From NCBI GenBank assembly GCA_964244585.1, contig CAXTJM010000005.1, positions 150,306 to 214,305 of the forward strand: a stretch of 64,000 bases of DNA, given 5' to 3'. Below, piece by piece: positions 1 through 8,136 of this stretch. The notes beneath the pieces are model-generated. The model was not told where the DNA came from. It ran no database searches and saw nothing but the letters and a program-made list of their open reading frames with translations. Source of the DNA: LMUY01 sp964244585. Lineage in GTDB: Bacteria > Pseudomonadota > Alphaproteobacteria > Acetobacterales > Acetobacteraceae. The position numbers were made by a program, and so were the translations under genes. Within the stretch, counting starts at the first letter, position 1; each line of letters opens with the position of its first letter.

Positions 1-454
1 CCGCGTCGCCAGCGGCCGGGACTGCGGCATAGGCGGCAAGGCCCTGCTTCATCCTGGCCACGAAGGCGGCGCCCATCACGGCGGCCACGCGCCGCTCCGC
101 CACGGCGACACCCTGCCGCAACCGCGCGAGCATGCGTAACCCGGCGGGCATGAATATGACCATCTTGGCCCTTCGATCGTCCGGGTCGGCGCGCCGCTCC
201 ACGATGGCGAGCCGCTCGGCCTTGTCGACCAGCTCCATCATGCTCTGCTTCGTCACCCCTGCCCGCACTGCGATCTCGGTCAGGCGCGTTCCGTGCAGGT
301 CCAGGTTCTGGACCAGCGCCATGTGCGCCTCGGTCACCGCCGCGAAGCCGCCCGCATGGACTACGCCCAGCTTCTCGCGCAGGAACACGTCGGTCGCCGA
401 CAACAGCAGGCTCCCCATATTGCGGGTCCGCCATGCGGCGTTCTGCGTGGGCAC
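1..454 (-). CDS. MarR-family transcriptional regulator (3' end cut by window edge)
   Basis: A leftward reading frame of 151 codons runs off the left edge. The GTG start at 454 is preceded by AGGGGAGG at good spacing; an in-frame ATG lies 12 codons later. The winged-helix region spans about residues 44-105: a recognition-helix segment (EIAVRAGVTKQSMMELVDKA) followed by the wing typical of MarR proteins (RRADPDDRRAKMV). MarR proteins are dimeric repressors, often responding to phenolic ligands. It follows the iron alcohol dehydrogenase on the same strand by 76 nt, so the two may be co-transcribed and the regulator may act at the palindrome upstream of that gene. Family call is firm; the ligand is unknown. 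Confidence 0.85.
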   Translation of the reverse strand, partial: MPTQNAAWRTRNMGSLLLSATDVFLREKLGVVHAGGFAAVTEAHMALVQNLDLHGTRLTEIAVRAGVTKQSMMELVDKAERLAIVERRADPDDRRAKMVIFMPAGLRMLARLRQGVAVAERRVAAVMGAAFVARMKQGLAAYAAVPAAGDA

Positions 455-530
455 TGCCGACCTCCCCTGCCGCCATGGACGTGCCCGGCATCGCATCCAG
501 CCACCCGGCCGGAGCCGGACCGGTCCCGTA

Positions 531-1640
531 TCAGGCTAGCAGCGTAGCGGCCATGACGCGATACTCGTCCCAGCTCGGCACGTAGGGGCTCGCCCGGTTG
601 AAGGGGCTTGCGACCATGCCGTCGACCAGCGCTTCGACCGACTCCACGCGGTAGCCCGCTTCGCGGTAGCTGGCAGGCAGGCCCAGGCTGCGGTTCAGCG
701 CCCGGAGCGCATCCGGGATGCCGCCGGGGTCGCCGAGGCCCAGCGCGGCGGCCACCCGCGCCGCCTTGGCGGGGGCATGCGGCGCGACCAGCGCCACGGT
801 CAGCGGCAGGGCCGCGGCAACCAGCATGCCGTGATGCAGGTCCTGGTCGCCGCACGCCAGCGCGATCGCGTGGGCGGGTCCCAGGCCCTTGTGGATCGCC
901 GCCCCGCCGGCGAAGGCGGCGGCCATGAGGGAGGTCCGGGCCGCATCGCCGCCGGGCTCGACGGCGGCCACGATGTCGGCATGGGCGCGGGCGAGGCCGT
1001 CCAGCGCCAGCGCGTCGACGATCGGGTTGGCGGGCTCGGAGAAATACCCCTCGATGCAGTGCGACATGGCGTCGATGCCGGTCGCCGCGACCAGCCGCCG
1101 CGGCAGCGTGCGGGCGAGGTCCGGGTCGCAGATCGCCACGCGGGGCACCAGAAGCGGGCTGCGCGTTCCCACGGCGTGGCTGTGCGGGTCGTCGTGCAGC
1201 GCCGCGACGGGGGAGCTTTCGCTGCCGGTCCCCACCGTGGTGGGCACGGCGACGAGCGGGACCACCGCGGACACGCGCTGGGGCTTGCCTTGCATGTCCA
1301 TAGCGCGGGCAAGGCCGCCCCCGGCGAGCGCGGCAACGAACTTGGCGGTATCCAGCACCGAGCCGCCTCCCACCGCGACGATCCCGTCGCACCCGGCCGC
1401 GCGATAGGCGGCAAAGGCGGCATCGGCGCCGGCAAGCGTCGGGTTCTCCGGCACGTCCAGGAACGGCACGCTGGTTTCGGGGAGCGCCCGCAGGGCCGTC
1501 GCAACGGCGCCCGCCCGTTCCAACCCCCGGTCGCTGAGCAGCAACGGTCGCCGCACCCCCAGCCACGCCAGCTCATCTCCCACCGACGAAAGCGCCCCGG
1601 CGCCGAAAACCAGGCGCGGCAGCGGTAAGACAGCAATCAT
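531..1640 (-). CDS. Iron-containing alcohol dehydrogenase (group III)
   Basis: 369 aa from the ATG at 1640, which has GGGGAGG upstream; a TTG 29 codons earlier would place coding sequence across the promoter and is less likely. Family III alcohol dehydrogenases reduce or oxidise small alcohols and aldehydes with NAD(P)H and Fe2+. The nucleotide-binding GGGS is at 91-94. Likely metal ligands are Asp190 and His194 (GIDAMSHCIEGYF), His257 (GPAHAIA) and His270 (LHHGM). A maleylacetate reductase role was considered because a hydroxyquinol-type dioxygenase lies elsewhere in the window, but the GGGSVLDTAK loop fits ordinary Fe-ADHs better. The substrate cannot be read from sequence. It sits upstream of the MarR gene. 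Confidence 0.88.
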   Translation of the reverse strand: MIAVLPLPRLVFGAGALSSVGDELAWLGVRRPLLLSDRGLERAGAVATALRALPETSVPFLDVPENPTLAGADAAFAAYRAAGCDGIVAVGGGSVLDTAKFVAALAGGGLARAMDMQGKPQRVSAVVPLVAVPTTVGTGSESSPVAALHDDPHSHAVGTRSPLLVPRVAICDPDLARTLPRRLVAATGIDAMSHCIEGYFSEPANPIVDALALDGLARAHADIVAAVEPGGDAARTSLMAAAFAGGAAIHKGLGPAHAIALACGDQDLHHGMLVAAALPLTVALVAPHAPAKAARVAAALGLGDPGGIPDALRALNRSLGLPASYREAGYRVESVEALVDGMVASPFNRASPYVPSWDEYRVMAATLLA

Positions 1641-1698
1641 CGACGCCTCCCCATGCGGCAGCGGCGTGTTCGCATCGCCTTGCGCCATCTGGCAAGGG

Positions 1699-1728
1699 CG
1701 TTTAGTCAGGTAGCCTGACAACGTCAAT
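1699..1728 (-). promoter_or_regulatory. Putative promoter with embedded palindromic operator
   Basis: On the minus strand TTGACG (1728-1723) is followed after exactly 17 nt by TAAACG, an acceptable sigma70-type -35/-10 pair reading into the alcohol dehydrogenase gene. The 17-nt spacer contains the perfect inverted repeat GTCAGG-N3-CCTGAC (1705-1719). A symmetric site lying between -35 and -10 is the classic placement for a repressor; the MarR protein downstream is the obvious candidate. The promoter match is modest at -10 and the regulator assignment is inference. Confidence 0.55.
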
Positions 1729-1870
1729 CGACCGGCAAAACGGCATCGAGCGGACCGGCTGCTCGGGCTCGGCTCCCGGCCGCAAGCCGCCTGATCTGCG
1801 GCGCACCGGGTTCAAGGTGACGATCTGGCCAGCCCTGTGTAAGGAGCTTCGCTCGGGGGCGGAGGCGGAC

Positions 1871-3166
1871 ATGGCGGAGCAGGTTGACGTGGGCGGCCGT
1901 TGGGCGCGGCTGATCCCGATCGCGTTCGTCACATACAGCCTGGCCTACGTGGACCGGGCCAATTACAGCTTCGGCGCCGCCGGCGGCATGGTCCACGACC
2001 TGGGCATCACCGCCAGCGCCGGGTCGCTGCTCGGCGCGCTGTTCTTCCTCGGCTATTTCTTCTTCCAGATCCCGGCCGCGATCTATGCCGAACGGCGCAG
2101 CGCCAAGCGGATCGTCTGCGCCAGCCTGGTACTGTGGGGCGGCCTGGCGACCGCGACCGGGTTGGTCAGCAACATCTATGCGCTCTACGTCGACCGCTTC
2201 CTACTCGGCGTGATGGAGAGCGTGTCGTTGCCCGGCATGCTCATCCTGCTGAGCCACTGGTTCACCAAGCCCGAGCGGTCGCGGGCCAACACCTTCCTCA
2301 TCCTCGGCAACCCGGTGACGGTGCTGTGGATGTCGGTCGTCTCCGGCTATCTGGTGCAGGTGGTGGGCTGGCGCGGCATGTTCATCATCGAAGGCGCCCC
2401 GCCGATCCTGTGGGCAGTGGTGTTCTGGCTCCTGGTGGACGACACGCCGTCGCAGGCGCGCTGGCTTGCCCCCCACGGCCGGGACCGGCTGGAGCGGATC
2501 CTGGCCGAGGAGCAGCGCGGCATCCCGCCGGTCCGTAATTACGGCGAGGCGTTCCAGTCCCGCACCGTCCAACTGTTGGCCGCGCAGTATTTCACCTGGA
2601 GCATCGGGGTCTACGGCTTCGTGCTGTGGCTGCCATCGATGCTGACCGCGAGCGGCGGCCGCGGCATCGTGGAAATCGGCTGGCTGTCGGCCGCACCATA
2701 CCTGCTGGCAGCGGTGCTGATGATGGGGGCGTCGGCCCTGTCCGACCGGATCGGCAACCGCCGCGGCCTGGTCTGGCCATTTCTCGTGCTGGGCGCGGTC
2801 GCCTTCTACGCGTCCTACCTGCTCGGCGGCGACAAGTTCTGGCTCGGCTTCGCGCTGTTGGTGGTCGCGGGCGGTGCCATGTACGCGCCCTATGGACCTT
2901 TCTTCGCATGGATCGCCGAATTGTTGCCGCGCAACGTCTCGGGGGCGGCGATCGCCTTGGTGAATGGCTGCGGTGCCCTGGGATCGTTTCTGGGCAGCTT
3001 CGCGGTCGGCTGGCTGAATGCGGCGACCAGCGGGCCTGGCCTGTCCTATCTGCTGATGGCCGGGTCCCTGGTGGTCAGCGCCGTGCTGACCCTCCTGATC
3101 CGCACGTCACCAGGTGCGGCAGAGCGGAGCGTCATGCCCGGCGTGGCGCATCGGGCGGGGGTATAG
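1871..3166 (+). CDS. MFS transporter (anion:cation symporter-like)
   Basis: 431 aa from the ATG at 1871 with GGAGG five bases upstream; a GTG 18 codons earlier lacks a comparable site. About twelve hydrophobic segments are visible. The N-terminal AYVDRANYSFGAAGG and the helix 4-5 region (GVMESVSLPGMLILLSHWF) resemble ACS-family symporters of organic acids such as galactonate, tartrate or phthalate. It is transcribed divergently from the Fe-dependent alcohol dehydrogenase, and the palindrome in the 230-bp gap could serve both directions. The transported substrate is not determinable; an organic acid is the best guess. Confidence 0.85.
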   Translation: MAEQVDVGGRWARLIPIAFVTYSLAYVDRANYSFGAAGGMVHDLGITASAGSLLGALFFLGYFFFQIPAAIYAERRSAKRIVCASLVLWGGLATATGLVSNIYALYVDRFLLGVMESVSLPGMLILLSHWFTKPERSRANTFLILGNPVTVLWMSVVSGYLVQVVGWRGMFIIEGAPPILWAVVFWLLVDDTPSQARWLAPHGRDRLERILAEEQRGIPPVRNYGEAFQSRTVQLLAAQYFTWSIGVYGFVLWLPSMLTASGGRGIVEIGWLSAAPYLLAAVLMMGASALSDRIGNRRGLVWPFLVLGAVAFYASYLLGGDKFWLGFALLVVAGGAMYAPYGPFFAWIAELLPRNVSGAAIALVNGCGALGSFLGSFAVGWLNAATSGPGLSYLLMAGSLVVSAVLTLLIRTSPGAAERSVMPGVAHRAGV

Positions 3167-3169
3167 CGC

Positions 3170-3748
3170 TCAGCGCCGGGCCGCTGCGACCTCCCGTCCG
3201 CGCCCGCCATTCTCCATGAACTCGGCCAAATGGGGACGCCGCTCCAGTTGCAGCTTGTAGAGGGCGTGCGCGGCCGCGACCAGCGTGCCGCCGCGCTGCA
3301 ACAGGGCATCGCCGAGTTCGATCAGCCGCAGGTTCGGCCAGGCCTTCTCGCGGATCTCGTGGACCATCCCAAGGATCGTCGCGGCTGGCTGGTCCGGCAG
3401 GGCCTGGGCGAGGATCAGCGCCATGGAGGCGGTGGATCGCGAAATTCCGGCATGGCAATGCACCAGCAGACGGGCCGACGCCGCGGGTTCGGCCAGCAGG
3501 TCACGGCCGAAGGCGAGGATGCGGCGGACGTCCTCCGCATCGGGCGCCCGCTGGCCAGGCGTGTCCTCGATGATGTCGTCGAACCGCAGCTCCAGCTTCA
3601 CGTGCTCGCCGAACGTTCCGAAGGCCTCGGGTACGGGAAACTCGGGGTCGAGGATGGACAGGACATGGCTAGCGCCCAGCGTGGCGTGTCCGTCCAGTTC
3701 CTCGAGTCCGCAGACGGTGATGCCGAAGGGCAGCGTCGGCATGGTCAT
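3170..3748 (-). CDS. Tyrosine-phosphatase-like (dual-specificity fold) protein
   Basis: 192 aa; ATG at 3748 follows GGAGGGAG. The Cys-based phosphatase signature HCxxGxxRS is present as HCHAGISRS, with nucleophile Cys98 and Arg104, and FDDI at 57-60 could supply the general-acid aspartate. Small bacterial proteins of this type act on phosphotyrosine or other phosphoesters in the cytosol. It converges on the MFS transporter gene with a 3-bp gap and is divergent from the cupin gene. The substrate is unknown. Confidence 0.85.
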   Translation of the reverse strand: MTMPTLPFGITVCGLEELDGHATLGASHVLSILDPEFPVPEAFGTFGEHVKLELRFDDIIEDTPGQRAPDAEDVRRILAFGRDLLAEPAASARLLVHCHAGISRSTASMALILAQALPDQPAATILGMVHEIREKAWPNLRLIELGDALLQRGGTLVAAAHALYKLQLERRPHLAEFMENGGRGREVAAARR

Positions 3749-3853
3749 GCATCTCCCTCCCTCCGGCGGCGTCGGGTCTTGCCGGGTTGGCCAGCTTACC
3801 CGATAGTCCGGCGCAACGAAACAACCGCCCGCGCGAGGGTCTGGGAGGCGACG

Positions 3854-4327
3854 ATGCCGAAGGTCACACTGCGCCGCGTCATCCTGGCCGCGACCGTGCC
3901 GGCTGCGTTCCTGGCCGGGCTGCTGGCGGCCCGCACGACGCCGCCGGCGCGCGCGCAAGCGCCGGTGCTCCAGCCGCAGGTCATCGACCTGGCGGCGATC
4001 ACCGATGCCGAACTGGGCAATATCATCCCCGGCCTGGGCACGCTGCGGTCGCGCACGCTGGTGGTGCAGCCGACGGGCACGATGGCCGTGCAGACCGGCA
4101 ACGTGCCGAAGCACACCCACGCCGATGCCAACGAGTTCCAGTACGTCATCTCCGGCAGCGGCACGTTCTGGCTGGGCGACCAGCAGCGGCAGATCCATCC
4201 CGGCGACCTCATCGTCATCCCGAAGGGCACGGTGCATGCCGGCTCGGTCATCAGCGACGGCGAGTTGAAGGTGCTGGCGATCAAGCTGCCGCCGCAGGCG
4301 CCGGACGATCTGCACCTCGTGCCCTAG
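3854..4327 (+). CDS. Exported cupin-domain protein
   Basis: 157 aa; start ATG 3854 with GGGAGG upstream. Residues 1-34 form a signal peptide: basic RR, a hydrophobic stretch, then an Ala-rich PARAQA cleavage region. The single cupin barrel carries His87, His89 and Glu94 (H-x-H-x4-E) and His128, a complete metal site, with the PGD turn at 116-118. Mononuclear cupins may be enzymes or sensors, so no reaction is assigned. It stands alone between a divergent phosphatase-like gene and a convergent methyltransferase gene. Confidence 0.82.
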   Translation: MPKVTLRRVILAATVPAAFLAGLLAARTTPPARAQAPVLQPQVIDLAAITDAELGNIIPGLGTLRSRTLVVQPTGTMAVQTGNVPKHTHADANEFQYVISGSGTFWLGDQQRQIHPGDLIVIPKGTVHAGSVISDGELKVLAIKLPPQAPDDLHLVP

Positions 4328-4334
4328 CGCCGGG

Positions 4335-5081
4335 TCATACGGCGGCCGGTCCCGCCTTGCGGCAGAGCAGCAGCACGCCGGCCAGGCCGGTCAGGTCCGG
4401 CAGCCCGTCCTGCAGCACCAGCGGCGGTGCGCGGCGCAGGCCCAGGGGCATGAACACCTGGTTGTACCACCACATCGCGCGGTCCGGCTGATGGCGCAGG
4501 AACCAGATACCCACGTCGAGCAGCCGGGATGACCGCGGCAGCATGCCGGCCGGGGCACTGCGCTCCACCGTGAAGCCATGCGTGCCGAGCAGCGTCACCA
4601 GCGCCGCGGGGTCGTAGCGGCGGTGATGGCCCACCGCCTCGTCGAAGGCGGTCCAGGCGGTCTGGTGCAAGGGCACGGAGAGCAGGAGCCCCGCACCGGG
4701 CGCCGCCACGCGCGACAGTTCGGCAAAGGCGGCGGCGTCGTCGGCCACGTGCTCCACGACGTCCAGCGCGCCCACCACGTCGAAGCTGCCCCCGGCAAAC
4801 GGCAAGGCGGCGGCCAGCCCGGCGGCAGGCCGGCCGCCACCGGCACGCAACGGGCGCAATGCCACGAGGCTGATGTCGACGAACACGGTGCCGGGGATCG
4901 GCAGGCGCGGCCGCAATCCGGCGCCGAGTTCCAGGCAACGCGTGCCGGGCCGGCAAAGCGCCTGGACCAGCGGCCAGGTGTTGAACCGCTCCGGCCCGAT
5001 CAGCCGGGCGGCGGCCCATAACCCGTCGTAGAAGGTGCGGTTCGCGGCAAGCAGCGGGTCATCGCTCAGGCCGTGCGCCAC
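4335..5081 (-). CDS. SAM-dependent class I methyltransferase
   Basis: About 248 aa from a GTG at 5081 that overlaps the end of the preceding gene by 16 nt; no strong ribosome site distinguishes starts, so the N-terminus is uncertain. The SAM-binding motif I is CLELGAGLRPRLP; DVVGALDVVEHVAD and a later SVPLHQTAWT segment give the Methyltransf_11 pattern, and GHHRRY is a common motif in glycan- or lipid-linked methyltransferases. It is the last gene of the leftward chain beginning with the SGNH hydrolase. The acceptor is unknown. Confidence 0.8.
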   Translation of the reverse strand: MAHGLSDDPLLAANRTFYDGLWAAARLIGPERFNTWPLVQALCRPGTRCLELGAGLRPRLPIPGTVFVDISLVALRPLRAGGGRPAAGLAAALPFAGGSFDVVGALDVVEHVADDAAAFAELSRVAAPGAGLLLSVPLHQTAWTAFDEAVGHHRRYDPAALVTLLGTHGFTVERSAPAGMLPRSSRLLDVGIWFLRHQPDRAMWWYNQVFMPLGLRRAPPLVLQDGLPDLTGLAGVLLLCRKAGPAAV

Positions 5082-5893
5082 TCGTCGGCGCGCTTGGCGA
5101 CGCGGCCCTCCCGTTCCAGCTTGAGCAGGTGCGCCAACACGTTGCGCTCGGCAGCCATCTTCAGGATGGGATCGATCTTGGAATACAGCGCGTCCACCAA
5201 TCCCATCGTGCTGCGCGGCCCGTCCAGCAATGCCTTGGCGATGGCCTGCTCGCGGCCGACCCGGTGGTCCAGCAGGGCCGCGACATAAGGATGCGGGTCG
5301 GGCATCGGCGGACCATGGCCAGGCAGGTACAGCGTGTCCGACGGCCGATCCAACAGTCGCTGCAGGCTGCTGAAATAAGCCGCCATGTCGCCGCCGGGCG
5401 GGCTGACGACGCTGGACGACCAGCTCATCACATGGTCCGCGCTGAACAGGATCCCGTCGGGCCGGGCGAAGCACACGTGGTCCGCGGCATGGCCCGGCGT
5501 GAACAGGGCCTGCATCCCCGCCACCACGTCGCCGTCATGGATCGGGAAATCGGGGGTGAAGCCCTCGGTATCGCTGCGATGCCAGCCATGGACCGGCGCA
5601 TCGGTTTCCGCCTTCAGCCCCGCCAGGGCGCCCAGATGGTCGCGATGCGTGTGGCTCAGCAGGATACGCACGATCGGACCGGGCGAGAGCCGCAGGATGT
5701 CCGCCACATGGGCGGGCTGGTCCGGGCCGGGGTCCAGCACGGTGACGCCGTCGGCATCCTCGATCAGGTAGGTGTTGGTGCCGTGATAGGTCATGCGGCC
5801 CGGATTGTCCGCGACGATGCGGCCGATCCCAGGGCGCACCGGGTGCAGTACGCCGCGCTGGGGCACCGGCTCGGTCAGGAAGGCCACATTCAC
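5066..5893 (-). CDS. Metallo-beta-lactamase-fold hydrolase
   Basis: 275 aa from GTG at 5893, forming a GTGA overlap with the upstream stop; a second GTG two codons later is equally possible. The Zn-binding HxHxDH is at 81-86 (HTHRDH), with His135 (TPGHAADH), Asp153/His154 (SADHV) and a C-terminal LPGHG. The architecture resembles LACTB2/glyoxalase II-like MBL hydrolases, which can act on thioesters, phosphodiesters or RNA. Placement between a hot-dog dehydratase and a methyltransferase suggests small-molecule metabolism, but no substrate is assigned. Confidence 0.85.
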   Translation of the reverse strand: MNVAFLTEPVPQRGVLHPVRPGIGRIVADNPGRMTYHGTNTYLIEDADGVTVLDPGPDQPAHVADILRLSPGPIVRILLSHTHRDHLGALAGLKAETDAPVHGWHRSDTEGFTPDFPIHDGDVVAGMQALFTPGHAADHVCFARPDGILFSADHVMSWSSSVVSPPGGDMAAYFSSLQRLLDRPSDTLYLPGHGPPMPDPHPYVAALLDHRVGREQAIAKALLDGPRSTMGLVDALYSKIDPILKMAAERNVLAHLLKLEREGRVAKRADEWRTA

Positions 5894-6702
5894 TCTCCGG
5901 CTTCGGCGGTCATGCAGACGGCGCCCGTCGCGTCCCGGGTGCGCAGGCGGTGGCCATCCGCTACCCGCCACGCCTCGATCTGGAGCGGGGTGCCGACAAA
6001 GGCCGGCCGCCTGCCGCGGAAGGCGAAGCGGCGCAGCGGCGCCAGCCCGGCCGCCAGCATCGCCATCCAGGTGGCCTGCAACGGCCCGTGCACGACCAGC
6101 CCGGGATAGCCCTCTTCCTGGCGCACGTAATCCGCATCGTAGTGGATGCGGTGGCCGTTCCCCGTCAGCGCGGAGTAGCGGAACAGCAGAACCGGGTCGG
6201 GACGGACCTCGCGCGCTGCGGCGGCGTCGACCGGCGGAGCCGGATCGCCCGGCTTCACCGCCTCACCCTCCGCGCCGCGGTAGACGATATCCTGCTCCTC
6301 CGTGATCGCCCGGCCGGTCGGGCCGTCGATCTCGTGACGCACGGTCACGAACACCAGGCGTCCGGACCCGCCCTCCTTTTCCGCGACGGAGAGGATCGTG
6401 CTGGTGCGGGTCGCCACCTCGCCGACATGCAGCGGCGCATGGAATTGCAGTCGCCCGCCCGCCCACATGCGCCGCGGCAGGTCATGGACCGGCGGCAGGA
6501 AACCGCCGCGTTTCGGATGCCCGTCCGGTCCCAGGCCGCTGGCCGGTACCCAGTCCGCGAACAACATCCAATGCCATAGCGGCGGCAGGACCCGGTCGGG
6601 ACGGTCCACGTCCAACGTTGCGGCCAGGCCGTGTACCAGATGCGGCCACACCGTGTCGGTCCGAGTCTCGCTGCGGCCGGCATAGTCGTCGTACGCGCTC
6701 AT
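5890..6702 (-). CDS. FAS1-like/HTD2-family acyl-CoA hydratase (hot-dog fold)
   Basis: 270 aa; ATG 6702 overlaps the upstream stop as ATGA. It has a divergent N-terminal hot-dog half and a MaoC-like C-terminal half with FRYSALTGNGHRIHYD and the GLVVHGPL segment typical of HTD2 and mesaconyl-C4-CoA hydratase relatives. Such enzymes hydrate enoyl-CoA or dehydrate 3-hydroxyacyl thioesters. It may belong to an acyl-CoA or itaconate/citramalate-type pathway, but no lyase or CoA transferase lies beside it, so the exact step stays open. Confidence 0.8.
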   Translation of the reverse strand: MSAYDDYAGRSETRTDTVWPHLVHGLAATLDVDRPDRVLPPLWHWMLFADWVPASGLGPDGHPKRGGFLPPVHDLPRRMWAGGRLQFHAPLHVGEVATRTSTILSVAEKEGGSGRLVFVTVRHEIDGPTGRAITEEQDIVYRGAEGEAVKPGDPAPPVDAAAAREVRPDPVLLFRYSALTGNGHRIHYDADYVRQEEGYPGLVVHGPLQATWMAMLAAGLAPLRRFAFRGRRPAFVGTPLQIEAWRVADGHRLRTRDATGAVCMTAEAGE

Positions 6703-8078
6703 TGCGGCGCCGCCTCCCCCGCGTCCGGTGCGGGGGCCGGCCGGGGCCTGGCCGGCGGGCGGAGCGGCGCGGGCGACAGCAGGCGCAGCTCGATCGCATT
6801 GCCCATCGCCAGGTAGCCCGCCCGGTTCGGATGCAGCTTGTCGCCCACGCCGCCCGTCGTGGATGGCGGCACGAAGTCCGGCCGCAGCTCCCCCGTGCGC
6901 GGGTCGATGGTGGCAGCATCGAAATCGACCACCGCGTCGAACAGCCCCGGCTTGCGGATCATGTCGTTCAATGCGTGGCGCCGGTTGTCGGTGTCGGCCG
7001 TGCCGTAGCCGGGATTGGTGCTGCCGCGGCTGCTGGTGAGCGTGCCGCCCAGCAGCTTGGCGCCCTTGATCTTGGCCCGGATGCGGTCGATCACCCCCCG
7101 TATCGCGCTGGCCACATTGCCCGGCGGGGCGTTGGCCGCACCGAGGTCGTTGATCCCCTCCAGCCAGATCACGTCGGTGACGCCGGACAGGCCCAGCAGG
7201 TCGCGGTCCAGCCGTGCGGCCGCGGACGGGCCGCCGGAAAACGGCTTGTCCGGGCCGTACTCGGCCGGACCCGCCACCTGGTTGCCGCCGATCCCGGCGT
7301 CGACGACGGAGACGCGCTGCCCGGCCACCGCGTGCAGGCGACGGGACAGGACGTCCGGCCAGCGGTCATCCCCGTTCAGGGTGGACGCCGTGCCGTCCGT
7401 GATGCTGTCGCCGAAGCACACGATCACGCGCGTATCGGCCGTCAGGGCGGCATCCGCCGCATCCAGGAAGTACCAGGACGTGGTACTGTTCGGATAGGCG
7501 CTGTCATCCTCCAGTTCCCCGATGGCGCCCGCGTCGGGGGCCGTGACGTACGAGGTGGTCATCGCCTTGGCGTGCCAGGTCATCGGCCCGCTATCGCCCG
7601 GAATGTGGAACGTCACGGCAAGCTTGCGGCCCGCCAGGTCCGGGGCCGCCGGGTCGCGGACGAACGGCAGGGTGACCGCGTCGGACCAGAGCTGTGCTCC
7701 GGGCGCCACGGTGACGGTCTTCTTGCCCGCGAACGTGACCGGCCGGTTGGTGCCGGGCGCCACCGCCGCCCCGCTCATCTGCAGGCCGGCGAACACGGTG
7801 TCGAACGTCACCGGCTTGGTGCCGAACGCATTGGAGAAGCGGAACCGAACCTGATGCGACCACACGTCCGGCTTGATGATCAGCCGGAAGCTCTGCTCGT
7901 GCGAGCCGGTCTCCGGATGGGGAAAGGCGAAGGACAGGTCCGGCTGGGCGGAGGGGTTGCCCGACGGGTACGGTCCCTGGTCCGACCCGGTCCACACGGT
8001 GGCCCAATGCTGCGCCATGGCGGGCGTGGCGGTGAGGGCGAGCGTGGCAGCGAGCAGCGTTCTCGTCGGCAATGGCAT
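6699..8078 (-). CDS. Secreted SGNH/GDSL-family hydrolase
   Basis: 459 aa from ATG 8078, giving a clean signal peptide (MPLPTRTLLAATLALTATPAMA); an ATG 15 codons upstream lacks both a ribosome site and a sensible leader. An N-terminal beta-rich domain precedes the SGNH domain with block I FGDSITDG, block III GIGGNQV, WLEGINDLG and the catalytic DKLHPN. SGNH hydrolases cleave esters of carbohydrates or lipids in the periplasm. A Pro/Ala-rich tail ends the protein. It is the first gene of a four-gene leftward chain with 4-nt overlaps, unusual company for an exported esterase. Confidence 0.88.
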   Translation of the reverse strand: MPLPTRTLLAATLALTATPAMAQHWATVWTGSDQGPYPSGNPSAQPDLSFAFPHPETGSHEQSFRLIIKPDVWSHQVRFRFSNAFGTKPVTFDTVFAGLQMSGAAVAPGTNRPVTFAGKKTVTVAPGAQLWSDAVTLPFVRDPAAPDLAGRKLAVTFHIPGDSGPMTWHAKAMTTSYVTAPDAGAIGELEDDSAYPNSTTSWYFLDAADAALTADTRVIVCFGDSITDGTASTLNGDDRWPDVLSRRLHAVAGQRVSVVDAGIGGNQVAGPAEYGPDKPFSGGPSAAARLDRDLLGLSGVTDVIWLEGINDLGAANAPPGNVASAIRGVIDRIRAKIKGAKLLGGTLTSSRGSTNPGYGTADTDNRRHALNDMIRKPGLFDAVVDFDAATIDPRTGELRPDFVPPSTTGGVGDKLHPNRAGYLAMGNAIELRLLSPAPLRPPARPRPAPAPDAGEAAPQ

Positions 8079-8136
8079 CCGGGGGCTCCGCACGGCGGCG
8101 GAGAGTGTCACCGGCGGCGCCATCGCTCAATAGGCG

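Noticed and set aside
361..1566. Long open frame overlapping the alcohol dehydrogenase gene in another phase
   Set aside because: Arg/Pro/Ala-rich translation with no domain, exactly antiphase to a clear Fe-ADH; a typical high-GC shadow frame.
531..1640. Maleylacetate reductase assignment
   Set aside because: The nucleotide loop is GGGSVLDTAK and overall motifs fit general Fe-ADH; no neighbouring ring-cleavage gene within 40 kb.
3230..3853. Extended upstream part of the cupin-frame ORF
   Set aside because: Lies antisense to the phosphatase-like gene; the ribosome site and signal peptide put the real start at 3854.
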